DNA of 64,000 nt from contig CAJODB010000001.1 of the NCBI GenBank assembly GCA_905233185.1, forward strand, positions 1 to 64,000, written 5' to 3'. This DNA is from an uncultured Alphaproteobacteria bacterium (GTDB taxonomy: Bacteria > Pseudomonadota > Alphaproteobacteria > UBA3830). Of the stretch, positions 19,796-30,088 are shown one piece after another; within the stretch, counting starts at the first letter, position 1, and each line of letters begins with the position of its first letter. A model generated the notes under the pieces. The model was not told where the DNA came from. It did no database searches and saw only the letters and a program-made list of their open reading frames with translations. Position numbers and translations under genes: made by a program.

Positions 19796-21298
19796 GTGCA
19801 GGCTAGTATAAAAACGGTTGCATTCGTTGGAGTTTCAGCGATTGAAATAGATGTTCAAATCCAGATCATCAACGGGCTACCTGCTTTTACAATAGTCGGC
19901 CTTCCAGATAAAGCTGTTGCAGAATCAAGGGAACGAATTCGAGCTTCTTTGTTTTCGATGGGGATTTCTCTTCCGTCAAAGAGAATTACAGTAAATCTTG
20001 CACCTGCTGATGTTCAGAAGGAAGGCAGTCATTATGATCTTCCTATCGCACTTGCTTTGCTTGTTTCGATGGAAATCCTTTCTCAGGAAGATATAAATAA
20101 TGTAATTGCGTTGGGAGAGATGTCTTTAAGTGGTGCAATTGCGAAGGTTCCTGGAGTTCTACCCGCTGCGATTTATGCGAAGTCTCGAGGAAAAACACTG
20201 ATTTGTCCTGAAGAATGCGCTCAAGAAGCAGTTCTGATTGGTGGTGAGAATATTCTTGCGCCAAAAACGTTGCTTTCATTGGTTAATCACCTTAAAGGAA
20301 TACAAATTCTGCCGAAAATTGAATTGAAAACTCAAGAATTGACGGGAAAAATTTCAAAAGGTTGCTTTAGTGATATTAAAGGCCAGTTAATGGCTAAAAG
20401 AGCAATGGAAATCGCAGCATCCGGCGGCCACAATGTTCTTATGCTCGGTCCTCCAGGGGTTGGAAAATCGCTTTTGGCTTCACGTATACCGACTATTTTA
20501 CCGCCATTTACTCCTGATGAAGCATTGGAAGTTACTATGATACATAGTCTTGCTGGAAATGTTGGCGAAAGTGGTATGATTACCGAACGCCCGTATCGTT
20601 CTCCGCATCATTCTGCATCGCTTGTTGCCCTTGTTGGTGGCGGAGTTTATGCGAAACCGGGCGAAATTTCTCTTGCTCATCGTGGAATTTTGTTTTTGGA
20701 CGAACTTCCTGAATTTTCAAGAGCTGCTTTGGAATCATTGCGTCAACCTTTGGAAACAGGAACGATCAGTATCGCACGTGCAAATAAACATATAACGTAT
20801 CCTGCACGAATTCAGTTAATCGCGGCTATGAATCCTTGTCGTTGCGGTTATTTAGGAGTCGCTGGAAGAGAATGCACACAAGCACCTAAATGTGGAAAAG
20901 ATTATATGCGGAAAATTTCAGGACCTCTTTTGGATAGAATCGATATTTTTGTTGATGTTCCTGATGTTAAACTGGAAGATTTCGTACAATCCAAGGAAGG
21001 TATAGAAACATCTGAAAATATCAAAAAACGAGTGATTGAAGCTCGTAAAATTCAATTATATCGCTATAAAGATAGAACGGAAAAAACAAACTCCGAAATT
21101 GCCGGACACGAACTGGAACATTATCTTACGGATACAGCAAAACAGCTTTTGTACAAATGCATAGACAAGACAAAAATCTCTGCGCGAGGGTATTATAGGG
21201 TGATAAAATTGGCAAGGACGCTTGCAGATATGGAGCAATCAGATAGTATTAATGAAGATCATATCGCTGAATCTTTAAGCTATCGCAGGATTATTTGA
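19796..21298 (+). CDS. comM: YifB/ComM family Mg-chelatase-like ATPase
   Basis: FTIVGLPDKAVAESRERIRASL...GGHNVLMLGPPGVGKSLLASRIPTILPP...HHSASLVALVGGG...RGILFLDELPEF...AAMNPCRCGY. Confidence 0.96.
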   Translation: MQASIKTVAFVGVSAIEIDVQIQIINGLPAFTIVGLPDKAVAESRERIRASLFSMGISLPSKRITVNLAPADVQKEGSHYDLPIALALLVSMEILSQEDINNVIALGEMSLSGAIAKVPGVLPAAIYAKSRGKTLICPEECAQEAVLIGGENILAPKTLLSLVNHLKGIQILPKIELKTQELTGKISKGCFSDIKGQLMAKRAMEIAASGGHNVLMLGPPGVGKSLLASRIPTILPPFTPDEALEVTMIHSLAGNVGESGMITERPYRSPHHSASLVALVGGGVYAKPGEISLAHRGILFLDELPEFSRAALESLRQPLETGTISIARANKHITYPARIQLIAAMNPCRCGYLGVAGRECTQAPKCGKDYMRKISGPLLDRIDIFVDVPDVKLEDFVQSKEGIETSENIKKRVIEARKIQLYRYKDRTEKTNSEIAGHELEHYLTDTAKQLLYKCIDKTKISARGYYRVIKLARTLADMEQSDSINEDHIAESLSYRRII

Positions 21299-21459
21299 TT
21301 TTGCATATTTTTTAATATCTTTTTGTAAAGTGTCCTTGTAATTAATTTATCTTAGTATATAATACATGCTATTACTTTAATGGCTTTTGTCTTATATTTT
21401 TCCTTTCATTTTTTTTGTAGTGGTTAGTTTATTTTCAGTCATATGGAGTTTGTTTAGAT

Positions 21460-23053
21460 ATGAAGAAAACTATTTTCTCTCTGCTATCAGTTATTGCCAT
21501 TTATTGCGGTAATATCAGTAACGTTAATGCAGTGGATTTTGATTTATCTGAATATAATAAAAGAGCCAAGGAATATCAGCAGATAAGAGATCAATATGCA
21601 TTACAATTGGAAGAGACATGTGATTCTGTAGAAAAAGATAAAAATGGTGGTATTACTTACTATCCTAATCAGCAGAAACTTCCAGAATATAATGCCATTT
21701 GGGCTAAGCTTAATAAATTGGATGAAGAATTTTCTCAATACAACTCAACCTTTAAATCAACCTTTATTAGTGGATTAATTCATGAATTAATCAGATCTTC
21801 AAGAAATCCTTTGCCTAAAGAGTTTGAAGGAGTGCATGAGCTTATCGCATTGGTCCAGTCAAGAGGAATTAAGGTAGATGGAGTAAGATTTATGGATGCC
21901 ATATCGTTGGCTAATTATCTTACGGATTCGAAAATTAAAAGTGAGATAATTCCTATGTTGTTTTTGGCAAACAAGAGAGCTTGCACGAATTTTATACAAA
22001 CTCATTTTAATCAATCTTCATTTTCAAGCGAATCTTTTAAAAGCAAGGTACAAAAAACAGTAGAACAAGGATGTATACGAAGTAAATTATTTCGAGATTT
22101 ATTTGTAACTACTTTCGGAACAATAAGCTCGGGTTCATTTAGAGTTTTTTCTCAAGCATTAGTGCTGTCGGGGGGGGGTAGGACCTTCTAATCACATGAG
22201 TTTTGAGGAAGGTAAATGGCCTCGTTCAAAGGGCGAGTCTATAGTCCTAACTTGCGATCGAGATAAAGTTTTTCAAAATTCATTTTTTCATAATCTTGCT
22301 TCTCAAAAGAAAACAGAAACAGGAACTTTCGCGACTAGTTATGATGATATCTATATTCCATATCATGAAATGGGCCATTCTTTGTCAGCGGATTTTTTCA
22401 GATTTACATCTGCTTTTGGTATCGATGATACAATAAAGTTAATTACAGCACTTTCAAACAATCTTACTTTCAATGAAAACGCTTTGAATGCATTTTTTGA
22501 ACATTTAAAGACAGCACCGGCAGAAATGAATGTTCAAGAAGAATTGATACATCGTTTACCAAGAAGTATTTATGAGCATGGTCAAAGTCTCGACGAATTG
22601 AAAACGGAAATAGCTCAATTGGGAACATCAAATGAAGGCATAGTACAGCTACTGCATCTTAATTCAGTGGAAATTTTTCAAATTATTGGGCTTGCTATGG
22701 TAAAACATGGCGAAAGGAACATTCTTTTTATTAATTCATTGAGTGATTTTGCGTTAGCAACGGAACTTGGACAACCAATAAGAGCTGATCATAGTTCATT
22801 CGCCCTAAATCCGGAAAAACAGGAGTATGGTTTCTTGCTTTCAAATATTCCTTTTGTTAATCACTCGTTGAATCTAAATTTGTATGGAGCAATGCTAAAA
22901 ATTTATGGAAGCAGTATGCAAAAATATGTACTAAGTATGATGTATGGGGATAAATTGGTCCAAACTTTAAAAGCTGAGTGGACTCTTGGAAAGAATATTA
23001 TTTTGAAAAATCTGTTGTACAACAAGCTTTTAAAAGATCATAAACTACAATAA
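21460..23053 (+). CDS. Phase-variable secreted protein with HExxH motif (candidate metalloprotease), split by a G9 tract (OFF as given)
   Basis: ORFs 21460-22191 (signal peptide MKKTIFSLLSVIAIYCGNISNVNA) and 22196-23053 (YIPYHEMGHSLSADFF) are consecutive halves. At 8 or 11 Gs the frames join: ...QALVLSGGVGPSNHMSFEEGKWPRSK.... Confidence 0.75.
22170..22178 (+). repeat. Poly-G tract (G9)
   Basis: TGTC-GGGGGGGGG-TAGGACC at the junction of the two half-ORFs. Confidence 0.97.
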
Positions 23054-23202
23054 CTCTTGTAGAGTTATTACTCTGCTGCAACGAAAAATTTATCTACAGA
23101 GAATCAATAAGATATTGTTTTGTTTTTTCATTATCATTGATAAATGTGGCAGAAAATCGTATCGTCTCGTTATTAGCTGCTGAAACGTAGAGGGAGGCGT
23201 AT

Positions 23203-24222
23203 ATGGTAGAAAGAAAAAGACTTGTGTCTCTTACGGGCGATCGTCCGACAGGAAAACTGCATCTTGGGCATTTTATCGGTTCATTGAAGAATCGAGTAGA
23301 ACTGCAGCATAAATATGATCAGTATATTATGATCGCTGATACGCAGGCTCTTACAGATTATTTCGAAAATCCGCAAAAAGTAATCGAAAGTGTTTATGAA
23401 GTCGTATCTGATTACTTAGCGGTCGGTATAGATCCAACTTTATCTACTATATTTATTCAATCTCAGATTACCGCGCTTCCTGAATTAATGATGTATTATA
23501 TGAACTTAGTTTCAGTTTCTCGTCTAGAAAGGAATCCTACAGTAAAGACAGAATTGGCTCAAAAAAGTTTCGCACAATCTGTTCCTGCAGGTTTTCTGTG
23601 CTATCCGATAAGTCAAGCTGCTGATATCACGGCTTTTAAAACGGCGATTGTTCCTGCGGGTGATGATCAGGCGCCTATGATAGAGCAAACCAATGAAATT
23701 GTACGAAAATTCAATGGGTTGTATAAAACGGATGTATTGAAAGAATGCAAAATTCATCTAAGTAACAACGGAAGACTTGTCGGAATAGACGGAAAAGCAA
23801 AAGCGAGCAAGTCCTTGAATAATGCGATTTTTTTGAGCGATGATCCTAAGGTTATAAAAGAAAAAGTTTTTTCTATGTACACTGATCCAGATCATATAAA
23901 GGTGTCGGATCCAGGAAAAGTGGAAGGTAATGTCGTCTTTATATATCTGGATGCATTTCACAAAGATAAAGAAGAAGTTGCAGAATTAAAGTTGAAGTAT
24001 AAAAAAGGCGGATTAGGTGATGTCGCGTTGAAATCTTTGTTGAATGAGACATTACAGACTTTGCTTGCTCCTATTAGAGAAAAGAGAGCTTCTTTGAAAA
24101 GGCAAGATTTGATCGAAATATGTTTTGAAGGAACTAAGAAAGCAAAAATGGTGGCAGATCACACAGTTAGAGAGGTTAGAGAAGCGATTGGAGTAAATTT
24201 CTTTGAAAAAATACAACTATAG
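23203..24222 (+). CDS. trpS: Tryptophanyl-tRNA synthetase
   Basis: SLTGDRPTGKLHLGHFIGSLKNRVELQ...; KAKASKSLNNAIFLSDD (KMSKS-like). Confidence 0.97.
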   Translation: MVERKRLVSLTGDRPTGKLHLGHFIGSLKNRVELQHKYDQYIMIADTQALTDYFENPQKVIESVYEVVSDYLAVGIDPTLSTIFIQSQITALPELMMYYMNLVSVSRLERNPTVKTELAQKSFAQSVPAGFLCYPISQAADITAFKTAIVPAGDDQAPMIEQTNEIVRKFNGLYKTDVLKECKIHLSNNGRLVGIDGKAKASKSLNNAIFLSDDPKVIKEKVFSMYTDPDHIKVSDPGKVEGNVVFIYLDAFHKDKEEVAELKLKYKKGGLGDVALKSLLNETLQTLLAPIREKRASLKRQDLIEICFEGTKKAKMVADHTVREVREAIGVNFFEKIQL

Positions 24223-24324
24223 TGTGATTTTTTTATCAAAAACCTCAAAAAGTGCGAAAAAAGCTATTGATTTTTTCCTATTAATAGTTCAGACTCTGAT
24301 TTATGAGTTATTGGAGAATGTTAC

Positions 24325-24597
24325 ATGAATAAAACAGAACTAGTAGATGCAATATCTAGAGACAGCGGACTGACAAAGTCAGATTCTGACAAAGCTGTTA
24401 ACGCTTTCGTTAAGGTCGTTGAAGCGGCTTTAAAGAAAGGCGATGATGTAAGCTTAGTTGGATTCGGAAGCTTTTCAGTAAAAGCAACTGCCGGTAGAAG
24501 TGGCAGGAACTTTAAGACTGGTAAAACCATCGAAATCCCACCAAGAAAGTCTGTTAGATTTAAGCCAGGCAAGAATTTGAAAGACTGCGTCAACTAA
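24325..24597 (+). CDS. hup: HU family DNA-binding protein
   Basis: MNKTELVDAISRDSGLTKSDSDKAVNAFVKVVEAALKKGDDVSLVGFGSFSVKATAGRSGRNFKTGKTIEIPPRKSVRFKPGKNLKD. Confidence 0.98.
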   Translation: MNKTELVDAISRDSGLTKSDSDKAVNAFVKVVEAALKKGDDVSLVGFGSFSVKATAGRSGRNFKTGKTIEIPPRKSVRFKPGKNLKDCVN

Positions 24598-24630
24598 TAA
24601 CGCATTTTTCTTTTGTTTTTTATTGTTTTT

Positions 24631-24662
24631 TGGCTAAATACCCGTTATTTAGCCAATTTTTA
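24631..24662 (+). terminator. Intrinsic terminator after hup
   Basis: Perfect 10-bp stem TGGCTAAATA-CCCGT-TATTTAGCCA followed by ATTTTTATTT. Confidence 0.88.
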
Positions 24663-24677
24663 TTTCTCTTCGGAGGT

Positions 24678-25433
24678 ATGATGTATAGTAGACTCTTAAT
24701 TCCTTTTTATGCCGTAATTCTCTGTATGCCAATAGTTTTTGGTGATGATAATAGTACCAATAAATCAAATCAGACGAATGAAACTTCATCAGCTAATAAT
24801 TACGATGAAAAAAATTCGGATTTTCAACCTCTTGCTGATCCTGATAGAAAAGTAAGCGGAGCGTATTATGGTATCGGTTTGGGAGTTTCCAATATTTCGC
24901 ATAAACTTAATGTAGAAAAAAATAATGGAACAAAGTTAAGTAATAAACAGTCGGCAACCCAATTTGATATTTCTCTTATCGGTGGTTTCGGAGCAGCGTT
25001 TTACGATAGGTATTATGCGGGAATTGAATTCGACTTTTTCAAACGCATGCCTAAAAAAACAAAAGATTTTGGTGAAAGTGGTGTAGTCCATAAATCCAAT
25101 TTCGGACTTAATATGGATGTACGTTTTGGGTATCAGTTCCCACAATACGGAACTTTAGCTTATATAACAGCAGGTTTTGCGCGAGTTTTGGGAGAAATGG
25201 GCGCTTATAATAACGGCAATAATATTGCGAAGATGACTTTCGGATCATTTTTTCCAACTGTTGGCTTCGGTTTAGAACACAGAGTAAACCAAACAATCAA
25301 TTTGCGTGGTGATGTGAGGTTTACGATAGGATCAAAGGAAAAGAAAGAAGCGAAAGTTAACGGAGCTACTTGGAATTTTGAAGCAAAGCCGAACCGTTAT
25401 GCCTTTAGAATTTCTGTAACAAAGAGTATATAA
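24678..25433 (+). CDS. Outer-membrane beta-barrel protein
   Basis: GGAGG Shine-Dalgarno before ATG at 24678; signal peptide; YYGIGLGVSNISHKL...AGIEFDFF...FGLNMDVRFGYQF...RYAFRISVTKSI pattern. Confidence 0.8.
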   Translation: MMYSRLLIPFYAVILCMPIVFGDDNSTNKSNQTNETSSANNYDEKNSDFQPLADPDRKVSGAYYGIGLGVSNISHKLNVEKNNGTKLSNKQSATQFDISLIGGFGAAFYDRYYAGIEFDFFKRMPKKTKDFGESGVVHKSNFGLNMDVRFGYQFPQYGTLAYITAGFARVLGEMGAYNNGNNIAKMTFGSFFPTVGFGLEHRVNQTINLRGDVRFTIGSKEKKEAKVNGATWNFEAKPNRYAFRISVTKSI

Positions 25434-25472
25434 TAAAAGAGCATTATAAAATTGCTGTGATCGTGTATAGGT

Positions 25473-27173
25473 ATGTCAAAGAAGATATTGTCTTTAACCG
25501 ATAAGGTTTGGGAAATAGCGGATGAAACTCCTTCGTTTGAAAATCTGAACGAACTTATTCGAGTTATTCTCAAAAATAGAGGGATAGAAGATGTAGAGGC
25601 CTTCAAATGTCTCTCTCTGAGGAATAGTATGCCTGATCCCTTTGTTTTCGTGGATATGGAAAAAGCTGTTGCGCGTATTGTTGCGGCGATCATAGCAGGA
25701 GAGAAAATAGCGATTCTCGGAGATTATGATGTCGATGGGATCTCGTCTACTGTTCTTTTTATGAACTTTTTTGAGTATCTTAAAGTTCCTTTTACTTACT
25801 CTATACCAAACAGAATGGAAGAAGGATATGGGCTCAGCATTGAGAATTTAAAGAAGCATAAAAATCATCTTGTTGTAGCTGTTGACTGTGGCTCAAGCTC
25901 ATTTGATGAACTCAAATATGCGCAGGAAGAAAAAATAGATGTGGTTGTTATAGATCATCACAAAATGGAGAGTATTCCAGAGGCTATTGCAATAGTGAAT
26001 CCTCATAGACCAGATGAAAGTGTAAATTTTAAGGATCTTTGCGCAGCTGCTATGGTCTTTATGTGTATTGTCGGAATAAATCGTGAACTTAGGAATAAAG
26101 GTTTCTATAAAGATAAAGACTTAAAAGAACCAAATTTGCTGGAGTATCTTGATTTAGTCGCTCTTGCTACTATTTGTGATGTTATGCCTCTTGTAGGAAT
26201 AAATCGCGCTTTTGTGATAAATGGAATAAAAACAATGCGCAGGCGCAAAAATCTTGGTATAGATGCTTTGATAAGTCAAAATAAAACATCGGATGTTACA
26301 TCTGATACGATTGCTTTTTCTTTCGGTCCCAAAATAAATGCGGCAGGACGCCTTGCGTCTGCTGACTTGAGTGTACAATTGTTATCAACTAAAAATCCTA
26401 TTGAAGCAAAGAAAATAGCGCAGCAGTTAGATGATCTTAATAAAGAAAGACAAGCATTAGAACGCAAGATAATAAAAGAAGCAATTCAACAAATAGATGA
26501 AGATGCGAATTTTATCTGTGCACACAGCAAGAAATGGCATGTTGGAATTGTTGGAATTGTTGCGGGGCGCCTGAAAGAAACCTATCACAAACCAAGCTTG
26601 GTAATAGCGATCGATGAAAACGGGCAGGGAAGGGGATCATGTCGTTCGATACCTCAAGTCGATATATCAGTAATAATAAATAAAGCGATTCAGAAAGGAA
26701 TAGTAGCTTCAGGTGGTGGACATTCTATGGCTGCGGGATTCTGTATAGAAGAAGATAAGATACCTGCATTCATAGAATTTTTGCAACATGAAATAAAATA
26801 CGAGAAATCCTGCGAAGAATTAAGCGCTGACTGCTATTTAGCTGCGGATATGGCTATTTCTCTTGAGACAACGAAAGAAATTTCGGCAATAGGTCCATTT
26901 GGAAACGGGAATAAACACCCTAAATTTGTAATACCTAATTTAATTATCGCTCAAGCAAGAATTGTTGGAAAAAATCATATTCGATTGCGGTTGAGTGACC
27001 TTAAGAAAGGGGTTTCATTAGATGCGATTTCATTCAGAAGCGATGGTACAACATTGGGCAATATTTTACTGAATCATAAAGATCCGATTCAAGTTTTGGG
27101 GACTTTGTCAGTGTCTGAATGGAACGGAAAAAAATCAATATGTTTTATTCTTGAAGATGTAGCTAAAGGATAG
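25473..27173 (+). CDS. recJ: Single-stranded-DNA-specific exonuclease RecJ
   Basis: AILGDYDVDGISSTVLFMNFF...VVIDHHKM...FGPKINAAGRLASADLSVQLL...ASGGGHSMAAGF. Confidence 0.96.
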   Translation: MSKKILSLTDKVWEIADETPSFENLNELIRVILKNRGIEDVEAFKCLSLRNSMPDPFVFVDMEKAVARIVAAIIAGEKIAILGDYDVDGISSTVLFMNFFEYLKVPFTYSIPNRMEEGYGLSIENLKKHKNHLVVAVDCGSSSFDELKYAQEEKIDVVVIDHHKMESIPEAIAIVNPHRPDESVNFKDLCAAAMVFMCIVGINRELRNKGFYKDKDLKEPNLLEYLDLVALATICDVMPLVGINRAFVINGIKTMRRRKNLGIDALISQNKTSDVTSDTIAFSFGPKINAAGRLASADLSVQLLSTKNPIEAKKIAQQLDDLNKERQALERKIIKEAIQQIDEDANFICAHSKKWHVGIVGIVAGRLKETYHKPSLVIAIDENGQGRGSCRSIPQVDISVIINKAIQKGIVASGGGHSMAAGFCIEEDKIPAFIEFLQHEIKYEKSCEELSADCYLAADMAISLETTKEISAIGPFGNGNKHPKFVIPNLIIAQARIVGKNHIRLRLSDLKKGVSLDAISFRSDGTTLGNILLNHKDPIQVLGTLSVSEWNGKKSICFILEDVAKG

Positions 27174-27218
27174 TTCATAGATTATTAGTCATATAGATTT
27201 ATTAAATAGAGGATTAGT

Positions 27219-28691
27219 ATGTTGAAAAATATCCCCATCTATTTTAGAAAGTTCAATAACTTGAATCTTCAAATAAGTAAAACTACAGCAAATTTGATAA
27301 TAGGAATTCTGATTTTATGTGGAATAGGCCTAATTGTATGGAATGCTAATTGGACATTCGGAGATGACAGTCAGTTTTTACTCACTACAGCTGTTGGAAA
27401 ACCAATTTTCGGGTGGAGTGGCGCAGGAAGATTTTGGCCGCTTGGTTTAGCAGATTATAATATTTTGCTGATTCTTCCATTCGGTGATACTCCGATAGCT
27501 CATTTTATCTGGAATAGCGTACTATTTCTTATTGGTATATTATCTTTATTTAAATTTCTTACAGAAGTAACAGAAAAAGATTATTTTGTAAGTATAATTT
27601 CTATTTTTATCCTGATTTTTTCAGCTGCTTTTTTAGAGGTAAATATAACTCTTCCAACTGCTGAAAGAATTATATGGGTTATGTCCGCGCTTTTTATGCT
27701 TTGTGTATTGAAGGCTGAAAAGAAACAATCTACAAAATATTATATTATCGCATTATTAGTTGCTGCGTATACAACTTATACAAAAGAACCTGTCTTCGGA
27801 ATGTTTTTGATTATTGCATTTACGAGACTTTTATTTGGATTTAGGCAGCTTACCAAAAAAGATAAACTTTTTTATTATGGTCTCATTGTAGTTGCTTTAA
27901 GCTATCTTATAACTTACGCTTATTTATGGTTTCAGAATCCTCCAAATTGTACATATAACATGGGCCAATCTGAATTACGTGGATTGGAATTAGTTTTAGA
28001 ATTATTAAATTGTGAACCTATTCTTTGGGGAACAATTATTTTATGTCTAGTAAGATTTCTTTCGATAATTTTTTTGAAGGATAAAGAAATACTTTTTATA
28101 GATTGTCTATTATTTGCCGGGGGGGGGTATTTCCTTGCGATATTTTATTTAAATCTAATGTACTCTTATTATATTGTACCTTGTGTGTTTTTTAGTATTC
28201 CAGCATTTGCTTGTTTTTTACATTCTTTGCGACGATATAATTTTTTGATATTTCTTAGCGCAATATTTTTACTTTTATTACCTCTATATAAGGATTTCCA
28301 TTCATCTATTTTTACTGTGGAACGTATGTATATAAAAAGACAAAATGATATGCAGGTCATTAATTATTTATATGAACAATCAAAACTTGGTAAAAGAATT
28401 ATATGGGTACTTTTTGATAATGCTTTTCCAGATCCTATTGGCGGAAGAATTTATAGTTTTTTTAATTGGAATTTTTTCGTAAATTTTTTGTATAAAGAAG
28501 ATATAAATATAGTTGTACCGGTAAATAATTTAGATGTTGCTGATGAAAATACGATAATTATCTTCTCAGTGATTGGACAAGATATTAACTATTTGTTATC
28601 TCATGAAAAAATGCAAAACTATTATTTGAGATGGCATTGTCCTGATGCTTATACAGAAATATATGCACCGAAAACGGATCCAATGCGATGA
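27219..28691 (+). CDS. Polytopic membrane protein (possible GT-C/GtrII-like glycosyltransferase) with in-frame G9 tract (ON as given)
   Basis: About 490 aa, many TM segments; G9 encodes GGG in LLFAGGGYFLAIF. Glycosyltransferase call is tentative. Confidence 0.6.
   Translation: MLKNIPIYFRKFNNLNLQISKTTANLIIGILILCGIGLIVWNANWTFGDDSQFLLTTAVGKPIFGWSGAGRFWPLGLADYNILLILPFGDTPIAHFIWNSVLFLIGILSLFKFLTEVTEKDYFVSIISIFILIFSAAFLEVNITLPTAERIIWVMSALFMLCVLKAEKKQSTKYYIIALLVAAYTTYTKEPVFGMFLIIAFTRLLFGFRQLTKKDKLFYYGLIVVALSYLITYAYLWFQNPPNCTYNMGQSELRGLELVLELLNCEPILWGTIILCLVRFLSIIFLKDKEILFIDCLLFAGGGYFLAIFYLNLMYSYYIVPCVFFSIPAFACFLHSLRRYNFLIFLSAIFLLLLPLYKDFHSSIFTVERMYIKRQNDMQVINYLYEQSKLGKRIIWVLFDNAFPDPIGGRIYSFFNWNFFVNFLYKEDINIVVPVNNLDVADENTIIIFSVIGQDINYLLSHEKMQNYYLRWHCPDAYTEIYAPKTDPMR
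28119..28127 (+). repeat. Poly-G tract (G9)
   Basis: TTTGCC-GGGGGGGGG-TATTTCC, mid-gene, in frame. Confidence 0.97.
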
Positions 28692-28696
28692 GCGGT

Positions 28697-30088
28697 TTAC
28701 ATTGTTATACTTCGGGTTGTTTGTTCAATCGGTGTTAGTTCGATGATATTTTTTTCGTGTACTTCAAGCTCTTTAAACTTTCTTGCGCTTACGAGAACTC
28801 TGCTTTCCATGGATGCAACAGTGGAATTATAGCTCTGAACGGCTGCATTTATATTTTTTCCGAGTTGAGCGAGATGCTCTGCCATTACAGAGAGTCTCTG
28901 ATACAGTTCTTGCCCCATTTTTATTATTTGTTTTGCATTCTCTGCCAGATTTTCTTGGCGCCAACCTTGCGCAATCGCATGTAAAAGTCCTAACAGTATT
29001 GTTGGGGTCGATATAATTACTCGTTGTTGCATGGCGAATTCGATTAAATTTACATCGTATTCTGTAGCGACTGAGAAGAAAACTTCACCAGGCAGAAACA
29101 TAATTACAAATTCCGGAGACTTTTCAAATTGAGCCCAGTATTTTTTATTCGCAAGCGTGGAAACATGATTTCGAATTTGTTTTGCATGTTCTTTCAATAG
29201 ATTCCTTTTCATTTTTTCATCGGTAGTTTCTAATGCCTCAAGATAGGCAGCTAAAGGAGCTTTTGCATCGACGATAATCTGATGATCTCCAGGTAAGTAA
29301 ATAACCATGTCAGGTCTGATAGTCCTATCATTATCAGAAATTTCTACCTGTTCTTCAAAATCACAATGTTCAATCATTCCTGCAAGTTCAACAACACGTC
29401 GTAACTGCATTTCTCCCCACCTACCACGTACAGATGGTGTTTTAAGAGCTGATACGAGATGATTTGTCTCATCTTTCAAGGATTTTTGAGTCAAAATCAT
29501 ATCATCAACTTGTTGTCTGAGTGCTTCATACGCTCCTACACGACTTTTTTCCAGTTCTCCTAATTTTACATCAACATTTTCGAGTGCAGATTTTATCGGA
29601 GAAACAAGATCATTCATTGATTTCGCACTTAATGAAAACTCTGATTTCGCTTTTTCTTGGAATTGTTCAAATACAGACTTCGCTAGATCCAAAAATGTAG
29701 CATTATTTTTCGAAAGAGCATCGGAACTTATAGCCTTAAATGTATCGGAAAGTTTTCGTTCAGCATCTTCTAATAATTTTAATTTTTCTTGCAAATTTTT
29801 TCGTTCATGCTCCAGATTTGCAGAAAGTAATGTTTTTTCTTGTTCAAGAGCTAAATACTTTTTCTGCAGATCATTATATTTCACAATGAGCTCTTGATGA
29901 AGTGCACAGCGTTCTTGAAGCTTCGAATTTTCCAGAAGAAGTTGCTGATATTGCTGTTCAACACCAATTAATTCTAATAGTTTTTGTTTTAAATCTTTCA
30001 ATTTATATCTTTGTGAAAAGAAAACGCCAAGGAAGGATGTTATGGTAATAACTAAGCAGAATGCCAATATAAAAATTTCTGTCATCAT
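28697..30088 (-). CDS. rmuC: DNA recombination protein RmuC
   Basis: Coiled-coil N-terminus, then TPSVRGRWGEMQLRRVVELAGMIEHCDFEEQ...RPDMVIYLPGDHQIIVDAKAPLAAYLEA...LLGLLHAIAQGWRQE. Confidence 0.97.
   Translation of the reverse strand: MMTEIFILAFCLVITITSFLGVFFSQRYKLKDLKQKLLELIGVEQQYQQLLLENSKLQERCALHQELIVKYNDLQKKYLALEQEKTLLSANLEHERKNLQEKLKLLEDAERKLSDTFKAISSDALSKNNATFLDLAKSVFEQFQEKAKSEFSLSAKSMNDLVSPIKSALENVDVKLGELEKSRVGAYEALRQQVDDMILTQKSLKDETNHLVSALKTPSVRGRWGEMQLRRVVELAGMIEHCDFEEQVEISDNDRTIRPDMVIYLPGDHQIIVDAKAPLAAYLEALETTDEKMKRNLLKEHAKQIRNHVSTLANKKYWAQFEKSPEFVIMFLPGEVFFSVATEYDVNLIEFAMQQRVIISTPTILLGLLHAIAQGWRQENLAENAKQIIKMGQELYQRLSVMAEHLAQLGKNINAAVQSYNSTVASMESRVLVSARKFKELEVHEKNIIELTPIEQTTRSITM

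Noticed and set aside
23050-23069. AATAACTCT-TGT-AGAGTTATT hairpin after the HExxH gene as a terminator
   Set aside because: Stem is good but no T tract follows; insufficient to call.
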